NCBI GenBank assembly: GCA_031290375.1
Contig: JAITNR010000053.1
Coordinates: 1-7,631, forward strand
Length of the DNA: 7,631 nucleotides
Direction of reading: 5' to 3'
Source: Prevotellaceae bacterium
GTDB taxonomy: Bacteria; Bacteroidota; Bacteroidia; Bacteroidales; Paludibacteraceae
Both the position numbers and the translations under genes were made by a program. Positions 1 to 5,538 of this stretch are shown here, piece after piece (within the stretch, counting starts at the first letter, position 1; the number at the start of each line of letters is the position of its first letter). The notes under the pieces were generated by a model. It had not been told where the DNA came from. It worked only from the letters and a program-made list of their open reading frames with translations, and searched no databases.

Positions 1-27
1 AAGCAATCCACAGTGTCCTTCAATTAG

Positions 28-53
28 ATTGCGGGTCAAGCCCGCAATGACGA
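28..53. repeat. Interspersed palindromic repeat, copy 1
   Basis: A perfect 8-bp inverted repeat, ATTGCGGG (28-35) and CCCGCAAT (41-48), encloses a 5-nt loop (TCAAG) and is followed by GACGAA. The same GATTGC...GCAATGACG framework recurs at 571-595 and 7441-7532, always between genes. Repeats of this appearance are common non-coding dispersed elements in several bacterial phyla. The function is unknown; it may be a REP-like or MITE-like element. Confidence 0.75.
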
Positions 54-72
54 AAATTGATGTCGTTCTTAG

Positions 73-118
73 ATTATTCATTATTAATTGTTCATTATTC
101 ATTAATATGTTCATTAAT
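73..118 (+). repeat. ATTRTTC heptamer block A (degenerate)
   Basis: Heptamers ATTATTC (73-79), a variant ATTATTA (80-86), ATTGTTC (87-93) and ATTATTC (94-100) run in tandem, followed by decayed copies around ATGTTCATTAATAA. The same unit forms a cleaner array at 621-655, and a single copy lies in inverse orientation at 7411-7420. Each block sits 20-30 nt from a palindromic repeat. Confidence 0.65.
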
Positions 119-128
119 AAAAAATCCC

Positions 129-151
129 TGAAAGAAGTATTATTTCTTTCA
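129..151. repeat. Short inverted repeat (8-bp hairpin)
   Basis: TGAAAGAA (129-136) and TTCTTTCA (144-151) are perfect inverted arms around a 7-nt AT-rich loop. A second inverted pair, TCCCTGA (125-131) and TCAGGGA (180-186), partly overlaps it and could compete for pairing. The stem is AT-rich and no T-tract follows on either strand, so I do not call it an intrinsic terminator. Confidence 0.35.
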
Positions 152-223
152 AGAATTGCGACAAATTTTCCCGACTTTATCAGGGAAAAATTTCTTAAAC
201 TTTCTTGTGTATTTAACTGATTT

Positions 224-252
224 TTATTATACTTCGCGCGCGCGTATAATAA
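224..252. repeat. Hairpin with a (CG)5 alternating loop
   Basis: Perfect 9-bp arms TTATTATAC (224-232) and GTATAATAA (244-252) flank an 11-nt centre. The centre plus the first base of the right arm carries five CG dinucleotides (235-244). The CG run is itself self-complementary and alternates purine and pyrimidine, so the element could extrude as a cruciform or flip to Z-form under negative supercoiling. It lies only about 30 bp from the GT tract. No gene boundary in the window explains it. Confidence 0.6.
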
Positions 253-272
253 GTGGTGTGGGACTTGCTCAT

Positions 273-326
<54 letters not shown>

Positions 327-477
327 AACAATATTTTCAATATTAACAAAAATTTTAGTCATAAAAAAAGTTAAAAAAAATTTATACAGAGAATGACTGA
401 CAGTGGATGATGAGTAATTGGGTAACATGTGTTGAATCAATTGTTAATTAAAGTCTATTCAGGTTCAAAATCGAATG

Positions 478-509
478 CAAAGGTAAATGAATTTTTTTAA
501 TTATGCAAA
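478..509 (-). promoter_or_regulatory. Bacteroidetes-type promoter firing leftward
   Basis: On the minus strand the -7 box reads TACCTTTG (plus coordinates 478-485), matching TAnnTTTG, and the upstream TTTG box lies at 506-509 with a 20-nt spacer, the usual spacing for the primary sigma factor of this phylum. Transcription would start near 470 and run toward base 1 through the GT tract. The first ATG downstream on that strand is at 426-428. No recognisable gene follows, so this may drive a small RNA, a short protein, a gene beyond the left edge with a long leader, or it may be a relic. Confidence 0.55.
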
Positions 510-570
510 TTTATTTTTACACATAATTTCAGAATTTTCATAATTCACATATTTGGTTCTGTAAATCCCT

Positions 571-595
571 GATTGCTTCGTCCCTCGCAATGACG
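571..595. repeat. Interspersed palindromic repeat, copy 2
   Basis: This copy starts GATTGC and ends GCAATGACG like copy 1, but its middle (TTCGTCCCTC) differs, so only the outer 5-bp arms ATTGC and GCAAT pair. It lies between the end of the ComM-like gene and the orphan promoter, 25 nt from heptamer block B. Confidence 0.65.
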
Positions 596-620
596 CAAAG
601 GGCAAGAGCAATGTTATCAT

Positions 621-660
621 ATTATTCATTGTTCATTGTTCATTATTCATTATTCATTAA
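621..660 (+). repeat. ATTRTTC heptamer array B, supplying the comM stop codon
   Basis: Five tandem heptamers (ATTATTC, ATTGTTC, ATTGTTC, ATTATTC, ATTATTC at 621-655) are followed by a partial unit ATTAA. The last bases of the array, TTA at 657-659, are the reverse complement of the TAA stop codon of the leftward comM-like gene. The array therefore abuts the coding sequence exactly and provides its stop. Confidence 0.8.
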
Positions 661-2195
661 CCTGCCCAGCCTTCCCTGTCTAAACTTCTGTAATTTATCG
701 CCTCAGCGAGATGATGTACTTCAATGTTTTGACTTGCTTCCAAATCGGCTATTGTACGTGCCACCTTGAGAATTCTGCCATGAGCGCGAGCCGAAAGGTT
801 CATTTTGAGCATTGCCATCTTGAGCAACTCCTGCCCCGCCTGATTGGGAACAGCAAACTCACGCAACATCTTTGATGTCATCTGAGCATTGCAATAAATT
901 CCTGCTGAATTTTCAAATCGTTGCTGCTGAATATTGCGGGCATCAATCACACGTTTGCGGATAACTTCGCTTTTTTCGACAGGTGCGTCATCTGAAAGTT
1001 TTTCAAAGGGCACAGGGACAATCTCAATGTGCATGTCAATCCTGTCAAGCAATGGACCCGAAATTCGCCCCAAATACTTTTGCACCATACCCGGAGCGCA
1101 GACGCACATTTTTTCAGGGTGATTGTAATATCCACACGGACAGGGGTTCATCGAAGCCACAAGCATAAAACTTGCAGGATATTCGGCAGCAAATTTTGCC
1201 CTCGAAATAGAAATTTTTCTATCTTCGAGTGGTTGCCTCATCACTTCGAGCACAGTGCGTTTGAACTCAGGCAGTTCGTCCAGAAAAAGCACGCCGTTGT
1301 GTGCAAGGGAAATTTCCCCCGGCTGCGGAAAAGTGCCTCCCCCGACCAGTGCCACGTCCGAAATGGTGTGATGCGGACTTCTGAACGGACGCTGAGCGAT
1401 AAGCGAATAATTGCCGTTGATTTTGCCTGCGACAGAATGAATTTTTGTTGTTTCCAAAGCCTCATTCAGGGTCAGAGGCGGAAGAATAGTTGGTATTCGC
1501 TTAGCCATCATAGATTTGCCCGCACCCGGAGCACCAATCATAATAAGGTTGTGCCCTCCTGCTGCCGACACCTCCAAAGCACGTTTAACGCTTTCCTGCC
1601 CTTTTACATCGGCAAAATCAATATCAAAACTTTCAGTATGAGAATAAAATTCTTTACGGGTATCAACCTGAATTTTTTCCAGTTCCTTGTTGTGATTTAA
1701 AAAATCAACAACATCTCTCAGGTTATCAGCACTATAAACATCTAAATTATTAACTACAGCCGCCTCAGGCGTATTTGCCTTAGGCAGAACAAGCCCCTTA
1801 AAACCGAGTTCGCGGGCAAGAATGGCAATAGGCAAAGCTCCTTTTATCGGGTTGAGAGTACCGTCAAGCGAAAGCTCTCCCATAAAAACATATTTGTCCA
1901 AATCGGATTTATCCACTATTTCGTTTGATGCCAAAACACCAATTGCAATGGGCAAATCGTATGCAGAACCCTCCTTGCGAATATCAGCGGGTGCCATATT
2001 TACCACCACCATTTTTCTGGGAAAAGGAATTGACAGGTGCTTTACTGCCGACATAATCCGCTCATAACTCTCCTTGACCGCGTTGTCGGGCAATCCTACA
2101 AGCATAAATTTGGTCGCGGTAGTTGTATTGACTTCAACCGAAATCATTATGGCATCTATGCCATGTACCGCTGCTGCATTGACTTTAACAAACAT
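657..2195 (-). CDS. comM: YifB/ComM-type AAA+ ATPase, magnesium chelatase-like
   Basis: This 512-residue protein belongs to the YifB/ComM family. ComM of naturally competent bacteria is a hexameric branch-migration helicase that helps integrate donor DNA during transformation; that role is transferred here by family. Residues about 20-145 form the ChlI/Lon-like domain (note GELSLDGTLNPIKGA). The AAA+ core follows: Walker A GAPGAGKS at 221-228, Walker B with LFLDE at 303-307, and the family signature ASMNPCPCG at 347-355 carrying the sensor asparagine N350. Then come LLDRID (382-387) with a likely arginine finger and a C-terminal lid with SARAHGRILKVARTIADL (468-485). Cysteines 352, 354, 364 and 366 form the usual cysteine pair-of-pairs of this family. 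Length and motifs are complete. The ATG at 2193-2195 begins the family-typical N-terminus. The gene lies 81 nt downstream of the AlkZ-like gene with no promoter box between them, so co-transcription is plausible. Confidence 0.95.
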   Translation of the reverse strand: MFVKVNAAAVHGIDAIMISVEVNTTTATKFMLVGLPDNAVKESYERIMSAVKHLSIPFPRKMVVVNMAPADIRKEGSAYDLPIAIGVLASNEIVDKSDLDKYVFMGELSLDGTLNPIKGALPIAILARELGFKGLVLPKANTPEAAVVNNLDVYSADNLRDVVDFLNHNKELEKIQVDTRKEFYSHTESFDIDFADVKGQESVKRALEVSAAGGHNLIMIGAPGAGKSMMAKRIPTILPPLTLNEALETTKIHSVAGKINGNYSLIAQRPFRSPHHTISDVALVGGGTFPQPGEISLAHNGVLFLDELPEFKRTVLEVMRQPLEDRKISISRAKFAAEYPASFMLVASMNPCPCGYYNHPEKMCVCAPGMVQKYLGRISGPLLDRIDMHIEIVPVPFEKLSDDAPVEKSEVIRKRVIDARNIQQQRFENSAGIYCNAQMTSKMLREFAVPNQAGQELLKMAMLKMNLSARAHGRILKVARTIADLEASQNIEVHHLAEAINYRSLDREGWAG

Positions 2196-2276
2196 ATTTT
2201 AGTTTTTGAATTAGTAAGTTTTTATATTTGGGCAAAGCCCTTTCTTATATTTTTTTTGTTTAAAACAATTTCTTTA

Positions 2277-3320
2277 TCATGATTTATAACTCAGAAAAGT
2301 CATAGCAGCTTCATCCGCTTTGTTTTTTACAGAAATATCCGGCTGTTTGAAAAAGTCAAACAGAAGCTCCTGTTTTGTATTCGATTTCTTCCAAAGTCCG
2401 ACTACTTGTCCGTTAGCAACAATTGTCGGTTTGAAAATACCGTTACTTGAAATCGCTTTACTGTGATTTTCGGGCAAAATCGCTGCCTGTCGGTCTCTGT
2501 AACTTATGATATATTCATCGAAAGCGGGCAGCAAATATATTGATTTGTTCACTTTCGCAATATTGCAGGACGTATCTGTCATCCAATACGTTTGTCCGTT
2601 CACCGTTTCCGAAATAAACGCAGATTTCACCGTTTCCAGACCTTGTTTCGCTTCTGTCTGCGACAAGCCCGACCACCAGACAAAATCCTGCAAAGTGGCA
2701 GGACAGTGACTCGTAAAATAGTGCTGCACAAGCGCCACCAATGCCTCCTCTCTGCTCAACGGCTTTGTGCAGGGAACTCTCTCATTAAGCAGGGCGTAAG
2801 TCTGCGTTTTCCCCTGTAACGCACCGCTGCACACAATGCCGTCCAGTTCTGCCCGCATCATGAAATGCGACAGCCGAGGAGTGTCGATTGTGATTTTCGC
2901 CCTCTCAAATTCCTCCCTCAAGGCTGCCCGCGTGAGATGTTTACCTTCCAGCACTTTTTCGATAACGCGGTTAGTTTTACAGTACAGTTCTTCGGAAATC
3001 TCTAAATCGCGGTCTCTTGATTTGGTTGATAACTTGATTTTATCAGCCGATAACGACAACATCCAACGGATATTTTCAGGCGCAACCAAATGCCATGTCG
3101 GACGCAGCACGTGAGTACGGAGAATGCTGCCGCTATTGAAAGCCGCGTCCACCATCGCCTCTGTATATCCGGGAAGCCGCATTGCCACAGCCCATTTAGC
3201 CATATTGAAATCCTGCGCCTGCATTGCTCCCATCCACGAAACTATCTCTTTTGCCGTTTGCAGCGTTGTACCCGAAAGTTGCTGACTTATTAGCCGTATA
3301 TCTGTGATTTTATTTTTCAT
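2277..3320 (-). CDS. Winged-helix DNA-binding protein, AlkZ/YcaQ (HTH_42) superfamily
   Basis: This 347-residue soluble protein matches the HTH_42 superfamily, whose studied members (AlkZ of Streptomyces, YcaQ of E. coli) are DNA glycosylases that unhook interstrand crosslinks or remove bulky alkylated bases. Near the N-terminus it has MQAQDF (33-38). Q34-A-Q36 fits the QxQ catalytic motif of the AlkZ-like branch rather than the QxD of YcaQ. Other family hallmarks are LRPTWHLV (72-79), LLPAFDEYIISYRDR (263-277) and the C-terminal GIFKPTIVANGQVVGLWKK (294-312). Winged-helix segments probably lie between about 110 and 255. There are no membrane segments or signal peptide. The ATG at 3318-3320 lies about 15 nt below the predicted transcription start and has no strong Shine-Dalgarno, which is normal for this phylum. 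Glycosylase activity is inferred; many homologues are annotated only as DNA-binding proteins. Confidence 0.88.
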   Translation of the reverse strand: MKNKITDIRLISQQLSGTTLQTAKEIVSWMGAMQAQDFNMAKWAVAMRLPGYTEAMVDAAFNSGSILRTHVLRPTWHLVAPENIRWMLSLSADKIKLSTKSRDRDLEISEELYCKTNRVIEKVLEGKHLTRAALREEFERAKITIDTPRLSHFMMRAELDGIVCSGALQGKTQTYALLNERVPCTKPLSREEALVALVQHYFTSHCPATLQDFVWWSGLSQTEAKQGLETVKSAFISETVNGQTYWMTDTSCNIAKVNKSIYLLPAFDEYIISYRDRQAAILPENHSKAISSNGIFKPTIVANGQVVGLWKKSNTKQELLFDFFKQPDISVKNKADEAAMTFLSYKS

Positions 3321-3341
3321 TTCAACGGGTCATGTTTTTTA

Positions 3342-3374
3342 CAAAGGTAACAAATCTATATTAAATATGCCAAA
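3342..3374 (-). promoter_or_regulatory. Promoter of the AlkZ-like gene
   Basis: On the minus strand TACCTTTG (plus coordinates 3342-3349) matches the TAnnTTTG -7 box, and a TTTG box (3371-3374) lies upstream with a 21-nt spacer. The predicted start near 3335 leaves a leader of about 15 nt before the ATG. This makes the gene independent of the Fe-S gene upstream, whose stop codon lies at 3390-3392. Confidence 0.7.
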
Positions 3375-3389
3375 TCCATATTTTTTTTA

Positions 3390-4919
3390 CTAAAATCCGA
3401 AGTCGTCAATAGTAACTTTTTGGGCTTTTTCTTCAAGTTTGACTGTCGCTTTTTGATGAACTCTGTTACCTTCCACAAAAATTGCCCGAGCAGGACGAAC
3501 AGGACAAATAAACTCACAGCCTCCGCAGCCGATACAGATGGTCGTGTCTATTTGCGGAATTGTCAAACCGTCTTTGTAGGGCATCATTTTCACTGCCTGT
3601 GTAGGGCAATGCTCGGAGCAGGCACCGCAGTTTTTGCCATTCCTTACAACAACACATATATCTCTGTTAAACTGCACTTTACCCATTTGTGTGGTGTGCT
3701 TTTGCTCTACCGTGAGCGGTCGCAAAGCACCATTGGGACAAACATTTGAGCATTGGGTACAATTATAGTTGCAAAATCCGTTTTCAAAACTCATTACGGG
3801 CTGCATCATTCCTGCCAGGCCATATTCTAAAAAAGCGGGTTTCAGCACATTGGACGGACATTTGCCAATACACAAATGACACGCCGTACAATGTTTTTGC
3901 AAATTATCTGCGCTCAAGGATCCGGGCGGAGAAAGCGGAATTTTGCGTGCTCTGACGTCAGGTTTCAAAATTCCTTTGCTTTGAGCCAAGAGTAGAGGCA
4001 TGGAAACAGCTGTAAATAAGCTTGTTGTAAGAAATTTTCGTCTATCCGAATTTATTTTTTTCGATTGAGAATTTGTTGTTTTCAATGGTAGAAATTTAAG
4101 CGCATTTTTGTTGCAAACTCCGATACAATCGAAGCAATCGACACAGCGACCATAATCTATTTTACCCTCCTTGCTATTGATACAGGAAGCCTTGCATTTT
4201 GTGCCGCAACTGCCACAATGATTGCATTTTTCCCCGTCAATTCTAACTTTGAACAGAGAAAATTTACTCAAAAAACCAAGAACAGTACCCGTTGGACACA
4301 CTGTATTACAGAATGTCCTGCCGTTTTTATACGCAAAAAAACCTATTGTAAAAAAAGTAATTATTGCAACCAAAAATGAGGTTAAATCGAAAAAAATCTC
4401 TGTTCTGTAAAATGTATAATTGCCGAAACTTGTAAAAATCTGCTCCAGAACATTATTGCCAAACTGATAAACAGGCTTAAAAATGTGTGCCGCCATTCGT
4501 CCAAAGGCACTGTATGGCTCTATCAGACTGACTATTAGGTTGATACTTGCAAAAAAGGAAATTATAAAAATACCAAGCAAGCATGTACGAAGAATGTTTT
4601 TAGGATAGCTAAAAAAATATTTTTTTCGTTTATTAATTTTTTTTGACAACCACGCCACTATATCCTGAAAAACACCCATAGGACAAATTACAGAACAGTA
4701 AATCCTTCCAAACAAGAGAGTTAGTACAATTAAGAACGCCAGAATTACAAAACTGCCCCAAAAAATTGCCGGTATGAATTGCAAATGAGCCAAACGGTGA
4801 AACTGTATTGGCAAAAAATCTGCAAAGTCGATGAAAAAGAATGTGATAAGTGTAAAAAAACACACTGCCAATACCACTCGCAGAGTTTTTAGAGTGAGAA
4901 AAGATTTTTTTGTTGCCAT
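3390..4919 (-). CDS. Membrane polyferredoxin, NapH-like half joined to NapG-like half
   Basis: This 509-residue Fe-S protein probably moves electrons between the quinone pool or cytoplasm and the periplasm. The N-terminal half resembles NapH. It has four membrane segments (about 12-32, 49-71, 110-132 and 176-198), two CxxxCP motifs (C75/C79 and C204/C208) and a double-cluster ferredoxin domain at 232-269 (C232, C235, C238, C242, C246; C259, C262, C265, C269). A basic loop at 91-108 places that side in the cytoplasm. At 291-313 an internal segment reads SDRRKFL followed by a hydrophobic stretch, like a twin-arginine signal. The rest resembles NapG, with four more cluster motifs: C344-C354, C383-C394, C422-C438 and C462-C472. 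I infer that the C-terminal part is exported and tethered. The start ATG is at 4917-4919. No nap genes are visible, so the redox partner is unknown. Similar fused proteins are usually annotated only as 4Fe-4S binding protein. Confidence 0.9.
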   Translation of the reverse strand: MATKKSFLTLKTLRVVLAVCFFTLITFFFIDFADFLPIQFHRLAHLQFIPAIFWGSFVILAFLIVLTLLFGRIYCSVICPMGVFQDIVAWLSKKINKRKKYFFSYPKNILRTCLLGIFIISFFASINLIVSLIEPYSAFGRMAAHIFKPVYQFGNNVLEQIFTSFGNYTFYRTEIFFDLTSFLVAIITFFTIGFFAYKNGRTFCNTVCPTGTVLGFLSKFSLFKVRIDGEKCNHCGSCGTKCKASCINSKEGKIDYGRCVDCFDCIGVCNKNALKFLPLKTTNSQSKKINSDRRKFLTTSLFTAVSMPLLLAQSKGILKPDVRARKIPLSPPGSLSADNLQKHCTACHLCIGKCPSNVLKPAFLEYGLAGMMQPVMSFENGFCNYNCTQCSNVCPNGALRPLTVEQKHTTQMGKVQFNRDICVVVRNGKNCGACSEHCPTQAVKMMPYKDGLTIPQIDTTICIGCGGCEFICPVRPARAIFVEGNRVHQKATVKLEEKAQKVTIDDFGF

Positions 4920-4938
4920 TGCTATAAAATTATATTCG

Positions 4939-4946
4939 CAAAAGTA
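4939..4946 (-). promoter_or_regulatory. -7 box for the polyferredoxin gene
   Basis: The minus strand reads TACTTTTG, a perfect TAnnTTTG match, about 20 nt upstream of the start codon, implying a very short leader. No clear TTTG box is present 19-21 nt upstream. It lies 12 bp from the oppositely directed -7 box at 4959-4966. Confidence 0.5.
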
Positions 4947-4958
4947 ATAAAAAATAAT

Positions 4959-4966
4959 TAATTTTG
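4959..4966 (+). promoter_or_regulatory. -7 box for the DUF5606-MBOAT operon
   Basis: TAATTTTG on the plus strand matches TAnnTTTG and sits 29 nt before the DUF5606 start codon, giving a predicted transcription start near 4973. I see no upstream TTTG box at the usual distance, so the promoter may be weak or regulated. Its upstream region overlaps the divergent promoter at 4939-4946. Confidence 0.5.
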
Positions 4967-4995
4967 CAGTTCGTTTTTAAATTCATTCTAAATAT

Positions 4996-5538
4996 ATGTT
5001 TAAAGAAATTTTATCGATTTCGGGTAGACCGGGTTTGTTCAAATTGATTTCACAATCAAAAAATATGGTAATAGTTGAATCGCTGCTTGAAGGTAAGCGT
5101 TTCCCGTCATATCCTCACGAGAAAATCAGTGCATTGAAGGATATTGCAATGTTTTCGCAGTCGGGAGAAAAAACTTTGGGAGAACTTTTTAAAAAGACTT
5201 TTGAGTTGGAAAACGGGCAAAAGATTGCCCTTTCTCCAAAATCTTCGCCCGAAGAATTACGTCAGTATTTTGTGAAAATTTTACCTGATTTTGACCAGGA
5301 AAAAATTTATCCCAACGATATTAAGCGTTTTATTCAGTGGTATAATATTCTTTTGGACTCAAAAATAACTGACTTTGATCCCGAAGAACAGACCAAAGAT
5401 GAGGGGAAAAAGGTAGAACAATCTGTAAAAAAGGCTGAAACAAAACAGCAAAAGGTTGCAAACACAACCCAAAAGACATCTGCCAGATCGGTTGCAGCCA
5501 AACAGCGACCAATGATAGCCTCAAAGAAAGGAAGCTAA
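4996..5538 (+). CDS. DUF5606 domain-containing protein
   Basis: This 180-residue cytoplasmic protein matches the DUF5606 family of Bacteroidota, which has no known function. Residues 1-62 form the conserved N-terminal domain, with FKEILSISGRPGLFKLISQ (2-20), IVESL (26-30) and KRFPSYPHEKISALKDIAMF (34-53). A second conserved part, PDFDQEKIYPNDIKRFIQWY (97-116), is also typical of the family. From about 128 the chain becomes a lysine-, glutamine- and threonine-rich low-complexity tail (net basic, probably disordered), which varies between homologues. No signal peptide or membrane segment is visible. The ATG at 4996 begins directly with the conserved motif, so the start is secure. The stop codon TAA is immediately followed by the ATG of the MBOAT gene, making these two an operon. 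Whether the pairing is functional is unknown. Confidence 0.9.
   Translation: MFKEILSISGRPGLFKLISQSKNMVIVESLLEGKRFPSYPHEKISALKDIAMFSQSGEKTLGELFKKTFELENGQKIALSPKSSPEELRQYFVKILPDFDQEKIYPNDIKRFIQWYNILLDSKITDFDPEEQTKDEGKKVEQSVKKAETKQQKVANTTQKTSARSVAAKQRPMIASKKGS
5527..5534 (+). promoter_or_regulatory. Ribosome binding site of the MBOAT gene inside the DUF5606 end
   Basis: AAAGGAAG lies in the last codons of the DUF5606 gene, 4 nt before the ATG at 5539. It is the clearest Shine-Dalgarno-like sequence at any start in this window. Together with the zero-base TAA/ATG junction it suggests translational coupling, and it supports 5539 as the start. Confidence 0.55.

Noticed and set aside
29..220. Plus-strand open frame of 63 codons across the left repeats
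   Set aside because: It begins inside the palindromic repeat and reads through heptamers; no family resemblance and no upstream signals.
1029..1700. 223-codon plus-strand open frame
   Set aside because: It is antisense to the core of the ComM-like ATPase, whose motifs are all intact; its composition is typical of a shadow frame.
2230..2240. GGGCAAAGCCC mini-hairpin followed by a T-rich stretch on the plus strand, terminator-like
   Set aside because: The stem is only 4 bp, and the flanking genes run on the minus strand, where no T-tract follows.
2263..2275. AT-rich palindrome TTGTTTAAAACAA-like sequence after the AlkZ-like gene
   Set aside because: It lacks GC pairs and a usable loop, so it is unlikely to terminate transcription and is easily expected by chance in this composition.
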